Assembly: GCA_963678085.1 (NCBI GenBank) | Contig: OY782680.1 | Coordinates: forward strand, 2,542,001 to 2,606,000 | Direction: 5' to 3' | Length of the DNA stretch: 64,000 nucleotides | DNA from: Aliishimia sp963678085 | GTDB taxonomy: Bacteria > Pseudomonadota > Alphaproteobacteria > Rhodobacterales > Rhodobacteraceae | In this document: positions 45,781 to 53,770 of the stretch, in pieces | Numbering within the stretch: the stretch's first letter is position 1 | Layout: each line of letters starts with the position of its first letter | Translations under genes and position numbers: made by a program | Notes under the pieces: model-generated | Database searches by the model: none | What the model saw: the letters and a program-made list of their open reading frames with translations, nothing else | Told to the model about the DNA's origin: nothing

Positions 45781-46509
45781 TCAGTTATCTTGGAGAACCT
45801 CCTTTCTAAAAATGAGCTTGTCATCCAGAATATCCTGCATCAAATTGTATTCGCCCTCCTCTTCAAAAAAGAGGTCAGGCTCTTCCCCTTCGTGCATTTT
45901 CCCGAAGTAGTTATGTGGAGCGACGAACATTTTCTGAAGCGTGATCAAAGACGCATCGTCGCGAATCTTGATTGCTTCCAGGTTACGAAACCGCCAAACA
46001 AAATTATTATCAACAGTGACAGCCTGATTTCGTTTGCCAAATACAGACTCCCATCCCTCGGCACATTGTTGGCAGTAATGGATTTGAGTTACAGAAAGAT
46101 CACGAAGGAACATATGTGTAAAACCCCCTTGAATAACGGACTTGGCCTTCACATCCTGTTCTACCACAAGTATCTCTGAATAGTCTTCAGTTTCCATTGA
46201 AGCTATGGCATTTGAAACTTGCAGCCCACCAGAAATCCATACAAGAGCTAGACTTGTGTATGAGTATCCTTTTTTACGAAAGTCGAATTTTTCCTCATGC
46301 CCGGCAAATAGGTCAACAAAAAATGAGTCAAGGACGAGGTTCCCCTCAATATTTAAGTCACCATCAATATATGCGACAGGTGCATCATCATTGTGATAAT
46401 TAAAGAGATTGATCTCATCAAAGCCAGGGACCGTACGATCTTCTGGTAGAGCAAGAGGAATTTTGCCCATCTTTTTGAGATCGCCATATGAGATTATTTT
46501 TGCTTTCAT
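45781..46509 (-). CDS. Hypothetical protein inserted in the urease cluster
   Basis: 242 residues from the ATG at 46509, which has GAGG at good spacing (an ATG two codons upstream is also possible). It is antisense to the ure genes and more AT-rich than them (by eye). The protein is acidic, with a beta-rich middle (VAYIDGDLNIEGNLVLDSF, LVWISGGLQVSNAIASM) like a short right-handed helix, and CQQC in the second half. No family is recognised. Its position between two copies of the ureC 3' end marks it as acquired cargo. Confidence 0.75.
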   Translation of the reverse strand: MKAKIISYGDLKKMGKIPLALPEDRTVPGFDEINLFNYHNDDAPVAYIDGDLNIEGNLVLDSFFVDLFAGHEEKFDFRKKGYSYTSLALVWISGGLQVSNAIASMETEDYSEILVVEQDVKAKSVIQGGFTHMFLRDLSVTQIHYCQQCAEGWESVFGKRNQAVTVDNNFVWRFRNLEAIKIRDDASLITLQKMFVAPHNYFGKMHEGEEPDLFFEEEGEYNLMQDILDDKLIFRKEVLQDN

Positions 46510-46633
46510 ATCCATATCCTCATACTCTATTCTTCAGCCTCCTTGACCAGAGAGAGAAAGCTAAATTGATTCCCTTGCAGCATCTAATAGGAGAAACGGT
46601 TTGAACATCAAGCTTGCCCGGCGTTCTACCGAT

Positions 46634-46694
46634 ACCTGCCGATTGCCAAGCGGTCGAAGACCTGCCTATGGCGCAGCGGTATTTTCTGTTTTAA
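46634..46694 (+). pseudogene. ureC 3'-end remnant, copy 2
   Basis: The last frame reads AVEDLPMAQRYFLF and stops with TAA, and an ACCTGCC upstream of it, one base out of frame, matches the TC of the UreC terminus (LTCQP). The DNA is nearly identical to the ureC end through ATGGCGCAGCGGTATTTTCT. It is a copy of about 60 bases separated from ureC by the antisense hypothetical gene. Confidence 0.85.
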
Positions 46695-46730
46695 CCTGCG
46701 TTGGAATTTGGCTTTGAGAGGGGTTGAAAC

Positions 46731-47321
46731 ATGAAAACTGTATTGCTTGGCAGTTGCTTAGGGATGCTCAGCGCGGGGGCAGTATTGGCGGATTGCCCGG
46801 TAGCGGCGGACCTGGACAAGGGCATCCGTTTTACCGCCGAAGCGCAAGAGAGTGAGACCATTCGCAACTATGGCAACGGAGTGCTTTTATCGCTTTATGA
46901 GGTCGAAGGGGCGATCAACAGCCATGTGCTGTTGGGCCAAGGCATCTATCTTTTGCAATCAATAGATATTGAAGATGGCAAACCCATTGCCAGAACCCGC
47001 AGCACCTATGCCTATTCGATGCAGCCCTCGGAAATGCCAGTGCCTACGCCAAATGCCGACTGGAGCGCGCAATACGTGTTTGGCGACGGGTACGGTTACG
47101 CAACGCACAACGTTGAATATGTCTTTGGTGCTTTGACCAAGGAGAGCTTTGGCGAGTGTAGCTATGACATGATCCCTGTTGACGTGGTGTATCAACCGGC
47201 TGGTGATCGTGAACTCCTGCACTATTTCCCAGAGCTCGGGCTGTCGTATTTGGCGGGGCATTACGACGATGATGGCAAGCTGGATAGATACAGCTATGTC
47301 AGGATTTCCGCTGTGAAATGA
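46731..47321 (+). CDS. Secreted protein of unknown function, paralogue 1
   Basis: 196 residues with a signal peptide (LLGSCLGMLSAGAVLA). The mature N-terminus DCPVAADLDKGIRF and a later FGECSYDMIPVDVVY are shared in pattern with the gene at 47454 (DCPTAADLAKGITF and FGKCSYPFYEVVFDY). Two conserved cysteines probably form a disulfide. It is periplasmic or outer-surface. The family is unknown. It lies between two ureC-end remnants in an otherwise compact operon. Confidence 0.8.
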   Translation: MKTVLLGSCLGMLSAGAVLADCPVAADLDKGIRFTAEAQESETIRNYGNGVLLSLYEVEGAINSHVLLGQGIYLLQSIDIEDGKPIARTRSTYAYSMQPSEMPVPTPNADWSAQYVFGDGYGYATHNVEYVFGALTKESFGECSYDMIPVDVVYQPAGDRELLHYFPELGLSYLAGHYDDDGKLDRYSYVRISAVK

Positions 47322-47376
47322 ACGGGATGGCCTGGGATATACCCCTTAGCGGGTCGAGAACAGAGGGTACTGGATT

Positions 47377-47421
47377 ATGGCAGAGGCATTGCCGATGGCG
47401 CAGCGGTATTTTCTGTTCTAG
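47377..47421 (+). pseudogene. ureC 3'-end remnant, copy 3
   Basis: Reads MAEALPMAQRYFLF and stops with TAG. The DNA matches the ureC end through ATGGCGCAGCGGTATTTTCT, which it shares exactly with copy 2. It is the third copy of the last codons of ureC in 1.7 kb. Confidence 0.85.
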
Positions 47422-47453
47422 AGATCTGCCATTTTTCAACCACGGAGCTTTCG

Positions 47454-48017
47454 ATGAAACCCTTTTTCTTGATGATCGCCCTTAGTGTGGCCGCCGCCCC
47501 CGCGCTTGCGAATGACTGCCCCACCGCGGCTGATCTGGCCAAGGGCATTACCTTTCGCACCACCGAAGGGCTTACGGAGTATCACCGGGCGGGCACGACA
47601 CCTAACATGACCACTATCCAGGTGACGTCCCCCGATGGTGACGGCTCTCTCATTTCCATACGTGAGGGTATCTATTCGCTCAGCGTGATCCCGATCAAGC
47701 AGGGGCAGCTCGACCCCGAAAACATGGACATCTGGTCCGGCCCCGAGGCCGCCAGCTGGCCCGCGCCCAAGCCTTCGGCGACCTGGACGACGACGGGATT
47801 GGGCGGCGCGACGGTGACCTCCGGTCCCGAGGCGCAGATCACCTTCGGCAAGTGCAGCTATCCGTTCTACGAGGTTGTCTTCGACTATACGGACGAGGAA
47901 AACTATGTCGAAACCTACAGCTACCTACCGACGCTCGGCACCTCCCTCCTGACCCGAACGAAGGACGCGAGTAGCATCGATAACATCCTCTATACAGACA
48001 TCGGGAAAATGCAGTGA
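47454..48017 (+). CDS. Secreted protein of unknown function, paralogue 2
   Basis: 187 residues with a signal peptide (FFLMIALSVAAAPALA), then DCPTAADLAKGITFRTTEG. It shares the cysteine spacing and the opening with the 46731 protein, so the two came from duplication. Each is preceded by a ureC-end remnant, which suggests the duplicated unit was ureC-tail plus this gene. It abuts ureE. Unknown function; the position hints at a urease-linked periplasmic role. Confidence 0.8.
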   Translation: MKPFFLMIALSVAAAPALANDCPTAADLAKGITFRTTEGLTEYHRAGTTPNMTTIQVTSPDGDGSLISIREGIYSLSVIPIKQGQLDPENMDIWSGPEAASWPAPKPSATWTTTGLGGATVTSGPEAQITFGKCSYPFYEVVFDYTDEENYVETYSYLPTLGTSLLTRTKDASSIDNILYTDIGKMQ

Positions 48018-48025
48018 CGCAAACC

Positions 48026-48466
48026 ATGACCGACCTTCCCAAAGCCCACCATATCAAGCATTCGCATCATGGCGATGACAGTGTAACACTGGATTACGAA
48101 GCCCGTTTCTTGCGCCGCAAGGTCTTGACCGCGGCCAGCGGTGAACAATTCCTTGTTGATCTGCCCCAGACCACCAGCCTCAACCAAGGCGATGCGTTCA
48201 AGCTGGACGATGGCCGCCTGATTGAGGTGATCGCCGCGCCCGAAGACCTGCTTGAAATCACTGGCGATCTGACGCGGCTGGCCTGGCATATCGGCAACCG
48301 CCACATGCCGTGCCAGATTGAGGAACACCGCCTGCTGATCCAGCGTGATCACGTGATCCGCGATATGCTGGAAAAACTCGGTGCGACTTTGCACGATGTG
48401 CACGAGCCCTTCACCCCCGAAGGCGGCGCCTATGGCCATGGGCGCACCCACAGCCATGCACACTGA
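48026..48466 (+). CDS. ureE: Urease accessory protein UreE (nickel chaperone)
   Basis: 146 residues from ATG 48026; a GTG at 48014 overlapping the previous stop is the alternative. It contains LTAASGEQFLVDLPQ, LAWHIGNRHMPCQIEE with the conserved nickel-binding His, and a His-rich tail (GHGRTHSHAH). UreE delivers nickel to the UreDFG complex. It overlaps ureF by 11 bases. Confidence 0.95.
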   Translation: MTDLPKAHHIKHSHHGDDSVTLDYEARFLRRKVLTAASGEQFLVDLPQTTSLNQGDAFKLDDGRLIEVIAAPEDLLEITGDLTRLAWHIGNRHMPCQIEEHRLLIQRDHVIRDMLEKLGATLHDVHEPFTPEGGAYGHGRTHSHAH

Positions 48467-49100
48467 CGCCGTTCTGACGCTCTCCCAATGGCTGTCGCCC
48501 GCCTATCCCGTGGGGGCCTTTGCCTATAGTCACGGGCTTGAGAGGTTGGTGGATGACCGGCGCGTGTGCAACGGGCCAGATCTGCGCGATTGGTTGGCTG
48601 ACGTTCTGCGGCACGGCGCGGGGCACTCGGATGCCCTATTGCTGGCCGCCGCATGGCATGCTGGGGATGAGGATATGGTCAAACGGGTGAACCAAACCGC
48701 CCGCGCCTTTGCCCCATCGCGCGAACGCTTGTTCGAAACCGACCAACAGGGCGGTGCCTTCGGCAAAGTAACCGGCGCGATCTGGGGAGCTGAACTTGAT
48801 CAACTAACCTATCCGGTCGCATTGGGGCGCGCGGCGGCGCTGCAAGACCTGCCGCTTGATGTGACCCTGCGGATGTTTTTGCAGGCGATGCTGTCCAACC
48901 TGATCTCGGCCGGGCAGCGGCTGTTGCCTGTGGGCCAGACCGAGGCACAGACCCTGCTGCGCGAGCTGACACCCCTGTGCCAAGAGGTTTCCGACTTGGC
49001 CGCCTCGGGCGATCTCACAACCCTGAGCTCAACCGCATTCCTTGGTGATATCGCCTCGATGCGGCACGAAACCCAATATTCGAGGATATTCCGAACATGA
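48456..49100 (+). CDS. ureF: Urease accessory protein UreF
   Basis: 214 residues from ATG 48456. LTLSQWLSPAYPVGAFAYSHGLE is the conserved UreF opening (split here), and the rest is all-helical. It acts as the gate that activates UreG's GTPase in the nickel-loading complex. The longer open frame starts within ureE and is not used. It overlaps ureG by four bases. Confidence 0.93.
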   Translation: MHTDAVLTLSQWLSPAYPVGAFAYSHGLERLVDDRRVCNGPDLRDWLADVLRHGAGHSDALLLAAAWHAGDEDMVKRVNQTARAFAPSRERLFETDQQGGAFGKVTGAIWGAELDQLTYPVALGRAAALQDLPLDVTLRMFLQAMLSNLISAGQRLLPVGQTEAQTLLRELTPLCQEVSDLAASGDLTTLSSTAFLGDIASMRHETQYSRIFRT

Positions 49101-49708
49101 CCAGCCCAAATGGCCCCTTGCGCATTGGTATCGGTGGCCCAGTCGGCGCCGGAAAAACCACGCTGACCGCCGCCCTGTGCGAAGCCTTCAAGGACACGCA
49201 TTCCATCGCTGCGATCACCAATGACATCTACACGCAGGAAGACGCCGAGGCGCTGATGCGCATGCAGATCCTGCCCTCCGACCGGATCATCGGCGTGGAA
49301 ACTGGCGGTTGCCCACATACGGCGATCCGCGAAGATGCCTCGATCAATCTGGCCGCTGTAGCGGAAATGACGGCCCGCCACCCGGATCTGGAGATTGTGC
49401 TTATCGAAAGCGGTGGCGACAATCTATCAGCCACGTTCAGCCCGGAACTCGCGGATCTGACAATCTATGTGATCGACGTAGCAGCTGGCGAAGACATCCC
49501 CCGCAAGGGCGGCCCGGCGATCACGAGGTCAGACATTCTGGTGATAAACAAGACCGATCTGGCCCCGCATGTGGGGGCCGACCTGTCGGTGATGGAGCGT
49601 GACGCCGCAAGAATGCGCCAAGGCTTGCCAACGGTGTTTGCGTCCCTCAAGTCCCGAACCGGAGTGGATTTCGTCAGATCGCGGATCAGAGAGATTGGCG
49701 GCGTTTGA
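49097..49708 (+). CDS. ureG: Urease accessory GTPase UreG
   Basis: 203 residues with Walker A GGPVGAGKTTL near residue 13, TNDIYTQEDAE, GVETGGCPHTAIREDAS with the metal-binding CPH, and the guanine-specificity motif NKTD near 153. It couples GTP hydrolysis to nickel insertion. It ends the ure cluster. Confidence 0.97.
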   Translation: MTSPNGPLRIGIGGPVGAGKTTLTAALCEAFKDTHSIAAITNDIYTQEDAEALMRMQILPSDRIIGVETGGCPHTAIREDASINLAAVAEMTARHPDLEIVLIESGGDNLSATFSPELADLTIYVIDVAAGEDIPRKGGPAITRSDILVINKTDLAPHVGADLSVMERDAARMRQGLPTVFASLKSRTGVDFVRSRIREIGGV

Positions 49709-49867
49709 CGGGCGTACTTGAAAACGCATCTCTATCCTGTCAGATCATCGGTCAACCGGGCACGGCAATCGCTTGAAAGAAGCCAGTTTCCCTGATGCGG
49801 GGACTTGTGATTCTGTCTTTCCAAATTCACAGTTTGGAGAGAACAAATGGCGTCAAATATCTTGGAC

Positions 49868-50800
49868 TATAGTCATGCCAAATTGAAATGATTCATGTTT
49901 CTGAGCTGGGCCTTTATATTTTGCGCGGCGCCTGTAAACATCTTGGCATTTGTTTTGATGGCATCTCTTAGATTAGCCCAGGCGTGCTCAATCGGGTTTA
50001 GGTCGGGAGAATAGGGGGGCAATTTGATTAATTTAGCTCCGGTGCTTTCAATAAGCTCTCTTATATCGTCGCCTTTATGCCAAGGTGCGTTATCCATCAT
50101 CACGACAAATCCCGGTCCGAGATGGGGGCATAATTTCTCTTTTACCCAATTCAGAAAACGCTCTTTATTGATTGTTTCATCAAAACACTGGGTGGCAAAA
50201 AGTTTGACCTCGCTGGTCCATGCTCCAATAATATTGCTCCGCCCTTTTCGTTTTCCATAAGTCAGGCCATGTACGGGGCGGCCTTTGGGGCTGTAGGCGT
50301 GGGTGCGCTGTGATTTATGGCAAATTCCAGTTTCGTCCAGATAAATGCGATATTCTTCAGGATAGGCATTTATGTCTTGCGCAAATGTTGCGCGCTGCTC
50401 TTCATTTCGTTCGCGATATTGTGGGGTCTTTTTTTCGCGTGATATGCAAGCGATGCAATACACATTGAACAGCCGAGCGCGATAATCCTAAATCCCGAGC
50501 GATTTCATACTGATAGGCGTCTGGATTTCGTTCAACATAGGCACGCAGTTTGCCTTCATCCACTTTGTAAAAACCACGTGTCTTGGGGTATTGAGTGCCA
50601 AGCTGTCCGCTTTTCGCGCGCGCATTCCAGCGCCACAAAGTGGCAGTCCCAACATTGAGAAGCGACGAAACGTCTTCAATAGAGTAACCATCGGCGAGCA
50701 AAGCCATAGCGCGCTGACGAAAATCAAGGGAGTAAGCCACCGGAACCTCGCTGTGAATAAAACTCAAAATACAATATCATTCCAAAATAGTTTGGCTATA
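49868..50800 (-). mobile_element. IS630-family insertion sequence (about 930 bp)
   Basis: The two ends are imperfect inverted repeats: the left starts TATAGTCATGCCAAATTG and the right, reverse complemented, starts TATAGCCAAACTATTTTG; both contain AATGAT further in. TA lies at each end, matching the IS630/Tc1 target. It has cut a short gene-like start: ATG 49848, with GGAGAG upstream, reads MASNILD and is then lost. Confidence 0.75.
49873..50767 (-). CDS. IS630 family transposase (two overlapping frames)
   Basis: The first frame (50767-50402, TTG or a later GTG start) carries a helix-turn-helix: AYSLDFRQRAMALLADGYS and ATLWRWNARAKSG. The second (50463-49873) carries the DDE domain: RIYLDETGICH, FVVMMDNAPWH and LPPYSPDLNPIEHAWANLR give D, D and E in the right order. 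The frames overlap by 62 bases, so expression would need a ribosomal frameshift as in many IS630 elements, or else the gene is broken. Confidence 0.88.
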
Positions 50801-50820
50801 ATTGGCATGCGACCATCTGA

Positions 50821-51021
50821 TCAAGGTTCATCATGCTTGGCGACAACTTCTTCTGGAAGCATTTCTCGAATGGCGTCCGCAGATTCCGCGATCCTTGTGG
50901 AATAATCCTGTGCAATTTTCCTATAATCTTCCCATGTATTTACCTCTCTATGAAGTAGGTATCGCAAATCACTCAACACTAAATAAGCCTCTTCCAAAGC
51001 TCTGTCATTTGAACCATTCAT
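50821..51021 (-). CDS. Small acidic helical protein, candidate immunity protein
   Basis: 66 residues, MNGSNDRALEEAYLVLSDL and so on, helical and acidic, ending in HDEP. It begins five bases after the stop of the HYD1-like toxin candidate on the same strand. Toxin then small acidic partner is the usual arrangement of polymorphic toxin/immunity pairs. The family is not recognised, so the role rests on position. Confidence 0.55.
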   Translation of the reverse strand: MNGSNDRALEEAYLVLSDLRYLLHREVNTWEDYRKIAQDYSTRIAESADAIREMLPEEVVAKHDEP

Positions 51022-51026
51022 ATTGT

Positions 51027-51509
51027 TTATCTTCTCCTGTTTCGTCCGAATGTTGGGTTTCGCCCATCTAGATCGAAATTGCCGCGAAACGTGACTTCAA
51101 GTTTTCCGGTTAAACTGTTTGTTCGGAATTCAACTTCGTCAAGGTTAGCATCAAATTCGATTGTTTCAGCCCCCCTTGCACGACTTATGCCTAGAGTCTT
51201 TTCCGCCTCACGCGGCGACATTACTTTTTCTTTCGCATCTACCGTAATAACCCGGTTGCTGTCATTGGCAACCAATGTGCCCTCGTCCTCGATCTTGCTT
51301 AATCTCGACTTTGATGTGTAGTGCCTCACGCGAATAGCTTCCTTCACGGTCTTTGCTTTGCGGCTAAATGGATGTGCATTCAGAACGACTTCGGCGGTAT
51401 TCTTAGCCGCCCCCGCTATGTTGCCTGCTTGCCAATCTTCTATCGCGTCACCAGGCGCATCTACGGCATGAGGAATTCCACCAAAGAAAAAATCCAACAA
51501 CCCAGACAC
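51027..51509 (-). CDS. Orphan toxin-domain protein, candidate HYD1-type ADP-ribosyltransferase
   Basis: 160 residues. The N-terminal 55 residues (FFFGGIPHAVDAPGDAIEDW, NAHPFSRKAKTV) look like a pre-toxin linker from an Rhs or similar carrier. The C-terminal 100 begin VRHYTSKSRLSKIEDEG and end GNFDLDGRNPTFG. The RHYT opening followed by helix and G resembles the Tox-ART-HYD1 group of predicted ADP-ribosyltransferase toxins. The carrier is missing, so it is an orphan tip or a detached cassette. ATG start with a weak ribosome site. Moderate certainty on fold, low on activity. Confidence 0.55.
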   Translation of the reverse strand: MSGLLDFFFGGIPHAVDAPGDAIEDWQAGNIAGAAKNTAEVVLNAHPFSRKAKTVKEAIRVRHYTSKSRLSKIEDEGTLVANDSNRVITVDAKEKVMSPREAEKTLGISRARGAETIEFDANLDEVEFRTNSLTGKLEVTFRGNFDLDGRNPTFGRNRRR

Positions 51510-51609
51510 GGCCTGAACCGATCGCGGAGTGCCCCCATTCTAATCTCTACCTTGGTAGCTAAGCACAAACTCATTGCTTGCCCCACGAACCTGCGTGTGA
51601 TTCCTTGAT

Positions 51610-51785
51610 GGTAGAACAAGGGAGGTGGGTTTGGTTGGCAAGACGCGTGTGACGGCGACATTGGAAATACGCTGTGAGTTGCAATTGCTTTCGAAGAGCA
51701 GGAACAAGGGAGAGGCGTATCGTGCGCGTGCGATCCTTTTCACGCTGGAGGGTTGGACGGCTGGCCGTACAGCCGAATCGTCCAA
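51610..51785 (+). pseudogene. N-terminal remnant of another IS630-type transposase
   Basis: One frame reads YRARAILFTLEGWTAGRTAES, which matches the helix-turn-helix region of a second IS630 group (RARAIL.TLEGW...IAE). It stops where the next IS630 remnant begins at about 51785, so that element seems to have inserted into it. Confidence 0.5.
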
Positions 51786-51803
51786 TTATGATTGTATTTC
51801 GGT

Positions 51804-52485
51804 ATGATCTATCCAATTTCATTCCGCGAGCATGTATTGAAAATTCGAGAGAAGGAGGGTTTGACAATTGCGCAAACCTCGCAGCGCTTTGGGGTCGGTA
51901 TTGCATCGATAACACGCTGGTTAAAGCGCATCGAGCCGAATCAATCTGCGCCTAGAAAACGTAAAATTGACTTGGAAATGCTGAAAAAAGACGTTGAAGA
52001 ACGCCCCGATGACTATCAATTTGAACGGGCAAAGCGCTTTAAGGTTTGCCAAAGTTCAATTCACGCAGCGCTGGCGCAGTTGAACTTATACCAAACGCAC
52101 CTGAAAACCCAAATTTTTCGCCGTTGCTTTTCCTTTTCGTCCATCAACTTATCCGAAAACCGGTGCCCACTTTTCGGGTCGATGGAGTATAACATTAAAA
52201 AAAACACTGACACATCCCAAAGCGGACAGTGAAACGCGGCGTAGTTTCCAAAATAAAATCAAGCAATTTGAGAGCGATAAACGCTCGATTGTCTATCTGG
52301 ACGAAAGCGGATTTGCAAAAGATATGCCCAGAAAGCATGGCTATTCCTTTCGGGGCACACGCTGCTTTGGGGTGCAAAACTGGCAAGAGCGCGGCCGTAT
52401 AAACGTCATTGGCGCGACCTTGGGTGGTGCATCTTTGAGCTGTAGCCTGTTTCCAGGGCGGAATCATAAATTGTTAATGCGCTGA
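51804..52485 (+). pseudogene. IS630-type transposase interrupted by a MITE
   Basis: The first part (MIYPISFREHVLKIREKEG to LAQLNL) is the HTH region. A 105-bp MITE at 52087-52191 interrupts it. Removing the MITE with one TA restores the frame into KKTLTHPKADSETRRSF and the DDE motif YLDESGFAKDMPRKHGYS. It ends LFPGRNHKLLMR at 52485, short of a full transposase, so the 3' end is also lost, probably to the ISAs1 element that follows. Confidence 0.82.
52087..52191 (-). mobile_element. 105-bp MITE, copy 1
   Basis: Reverse complement of a TATAC...GTATA element that matches 52604-52708 closely. The shared core reads CATCGACCCGAAAAGTGGGC and ACCGGTTTTCGGATAAG. It is inserted at TA inside the IS630-type transposase; excision restores the frame. 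Confidence 0.85.
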
Positions 52486-52530
52486 TCGAGGAAATGGATT
52501 CTGATTGCCGAACCTTTGGAGGGTTCGGTA

Positions 52531-53764
52531 ATGAACACAAGTTTTCTAGATGAGATTGGAGAGATTGAGGATCCGCGCATACCTGGCATGGTTCTCTACC
52601 CGTTATACTCCATCGACCCGAAAAGTGGGCACCGGTTTTCGGATAAGGTGATGGATGAAAGGGGAAATCGGACACCGAAAATTCGGGTTTTCAGGTGAGT
52701 TGGGTATAGGCGAGATTTTGCTGAGCGTTTTGGTCGGTTTGCTGTGTCGGGCGGAAGATTTTGACGAGATTGAAGACCTTTGCGCAGAACTTTTGGACTG
52801 GCTGAGGCTGTACCTGCCTTTCAAGCATGGGGTTGCGCCGTCGCAGACCCTGCGGCGAACGCTGGCGCGGCTCGATCTGCAAGGGTTGGCAACGGCGTTC
52901 GGGAACTGGAGCGCAGGCCTTGCTGGAAGTATCAAAGGTGTGCTCGCCATCGATGGGAAGACCTTGCCCCGAATAATATGGCAGCTCGAAACAGGATGCG
53001 GGCGGCCCGAGGGCACTGGATAAGGGGCGCTGCATTTGATCTCCGCCTATGCCCATGAGGCGGGGATTGTGCTCGCGCAACAAGCGGTGGGCGACAAGAG
53101 CAACGAGATCACTGCGATCCCCGAACTTCTCGACATGCGTGCCCTCAAGGGCGCTATTATCACCATCGACGCTATGGGCACGCAAAAGGACATCGCCAGC
53201 AAGATCGTGGATAAGAAGGCCGACTACCTCTTGGCGCTCAAGGGCAACCAAGGGACGCTGGAGAACGATGCTGCCTTGTTCGTCGACGATCCCGCTCTCG
53301 CAGCCGACTGTGCGAGCCATGAGGAAACAAATGTCGGTCACGGACGGATTGAGGAGCGATGTATCCGCGCCGCAGATGCAGCATGGCTCGCTGAGCGTCA
53401 TCCACACTGGAAGGGGCTGGCCAGTATCGTTGCTGTAACGACGCGGCGGACGATCAAGAAGACGGAAAAAACGTCAATGCAGACGCGGCTTTATATCTCG
53501 TCCCTGCCGCCCGATCCTGTTTGCCTCGCTGCCGCCGTGCGTGCCCATTGGAGCATCGAGAACAATCTGCATTGGGCGCTTGATGTCGCGTTCCGCGAGG
53601 ATGAATGCCGAACGCGAAAGGACCATTCCGCCCAGAACCTTGCAACCATCCGACGGACCGCTCTCAACATGCTAAGGCGTGAGCCTTCATCTCTCTCAAT
53701 AAAGCGAAAACGCCTCAAGGCTGCAATTAACCCCGCATTCAGGACCAAAATTCTCGCATGTTAA
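52531..53764 (+). pseudogene. ISAs1-family transposase, broken by a MITE and frameshifts
   Basis: Starts MNTSFLDEIGEIEDPRIPG, resumes after the MITE with LGEILLSVLVGLLCRAEDFDEIE, and continues to AIDGKTL at about 52968. One or two frameshifts follow between 52968 and 53035, then a good frame runs from HEAGIVLAQQAVGDKSNEI through LALKGNQGTLE to the HWSIENNLHWALDVAFREDE end. These are ISAs1 hallmarks. It cannot make an intact protein. Confidence 0.9.
52604..52708 (+). mobile_element. 105-bp MITE, copy 2
   Basis: Same element as copy 1, in the opposite orientation, with the same length and TATAC/GTATA ends. It sits in the ISAs1 gene at a TA; removing it restores VLYPLGEILL in frame. Confidence 0.85.
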
Positions 53765-53770
53765 CCATTC

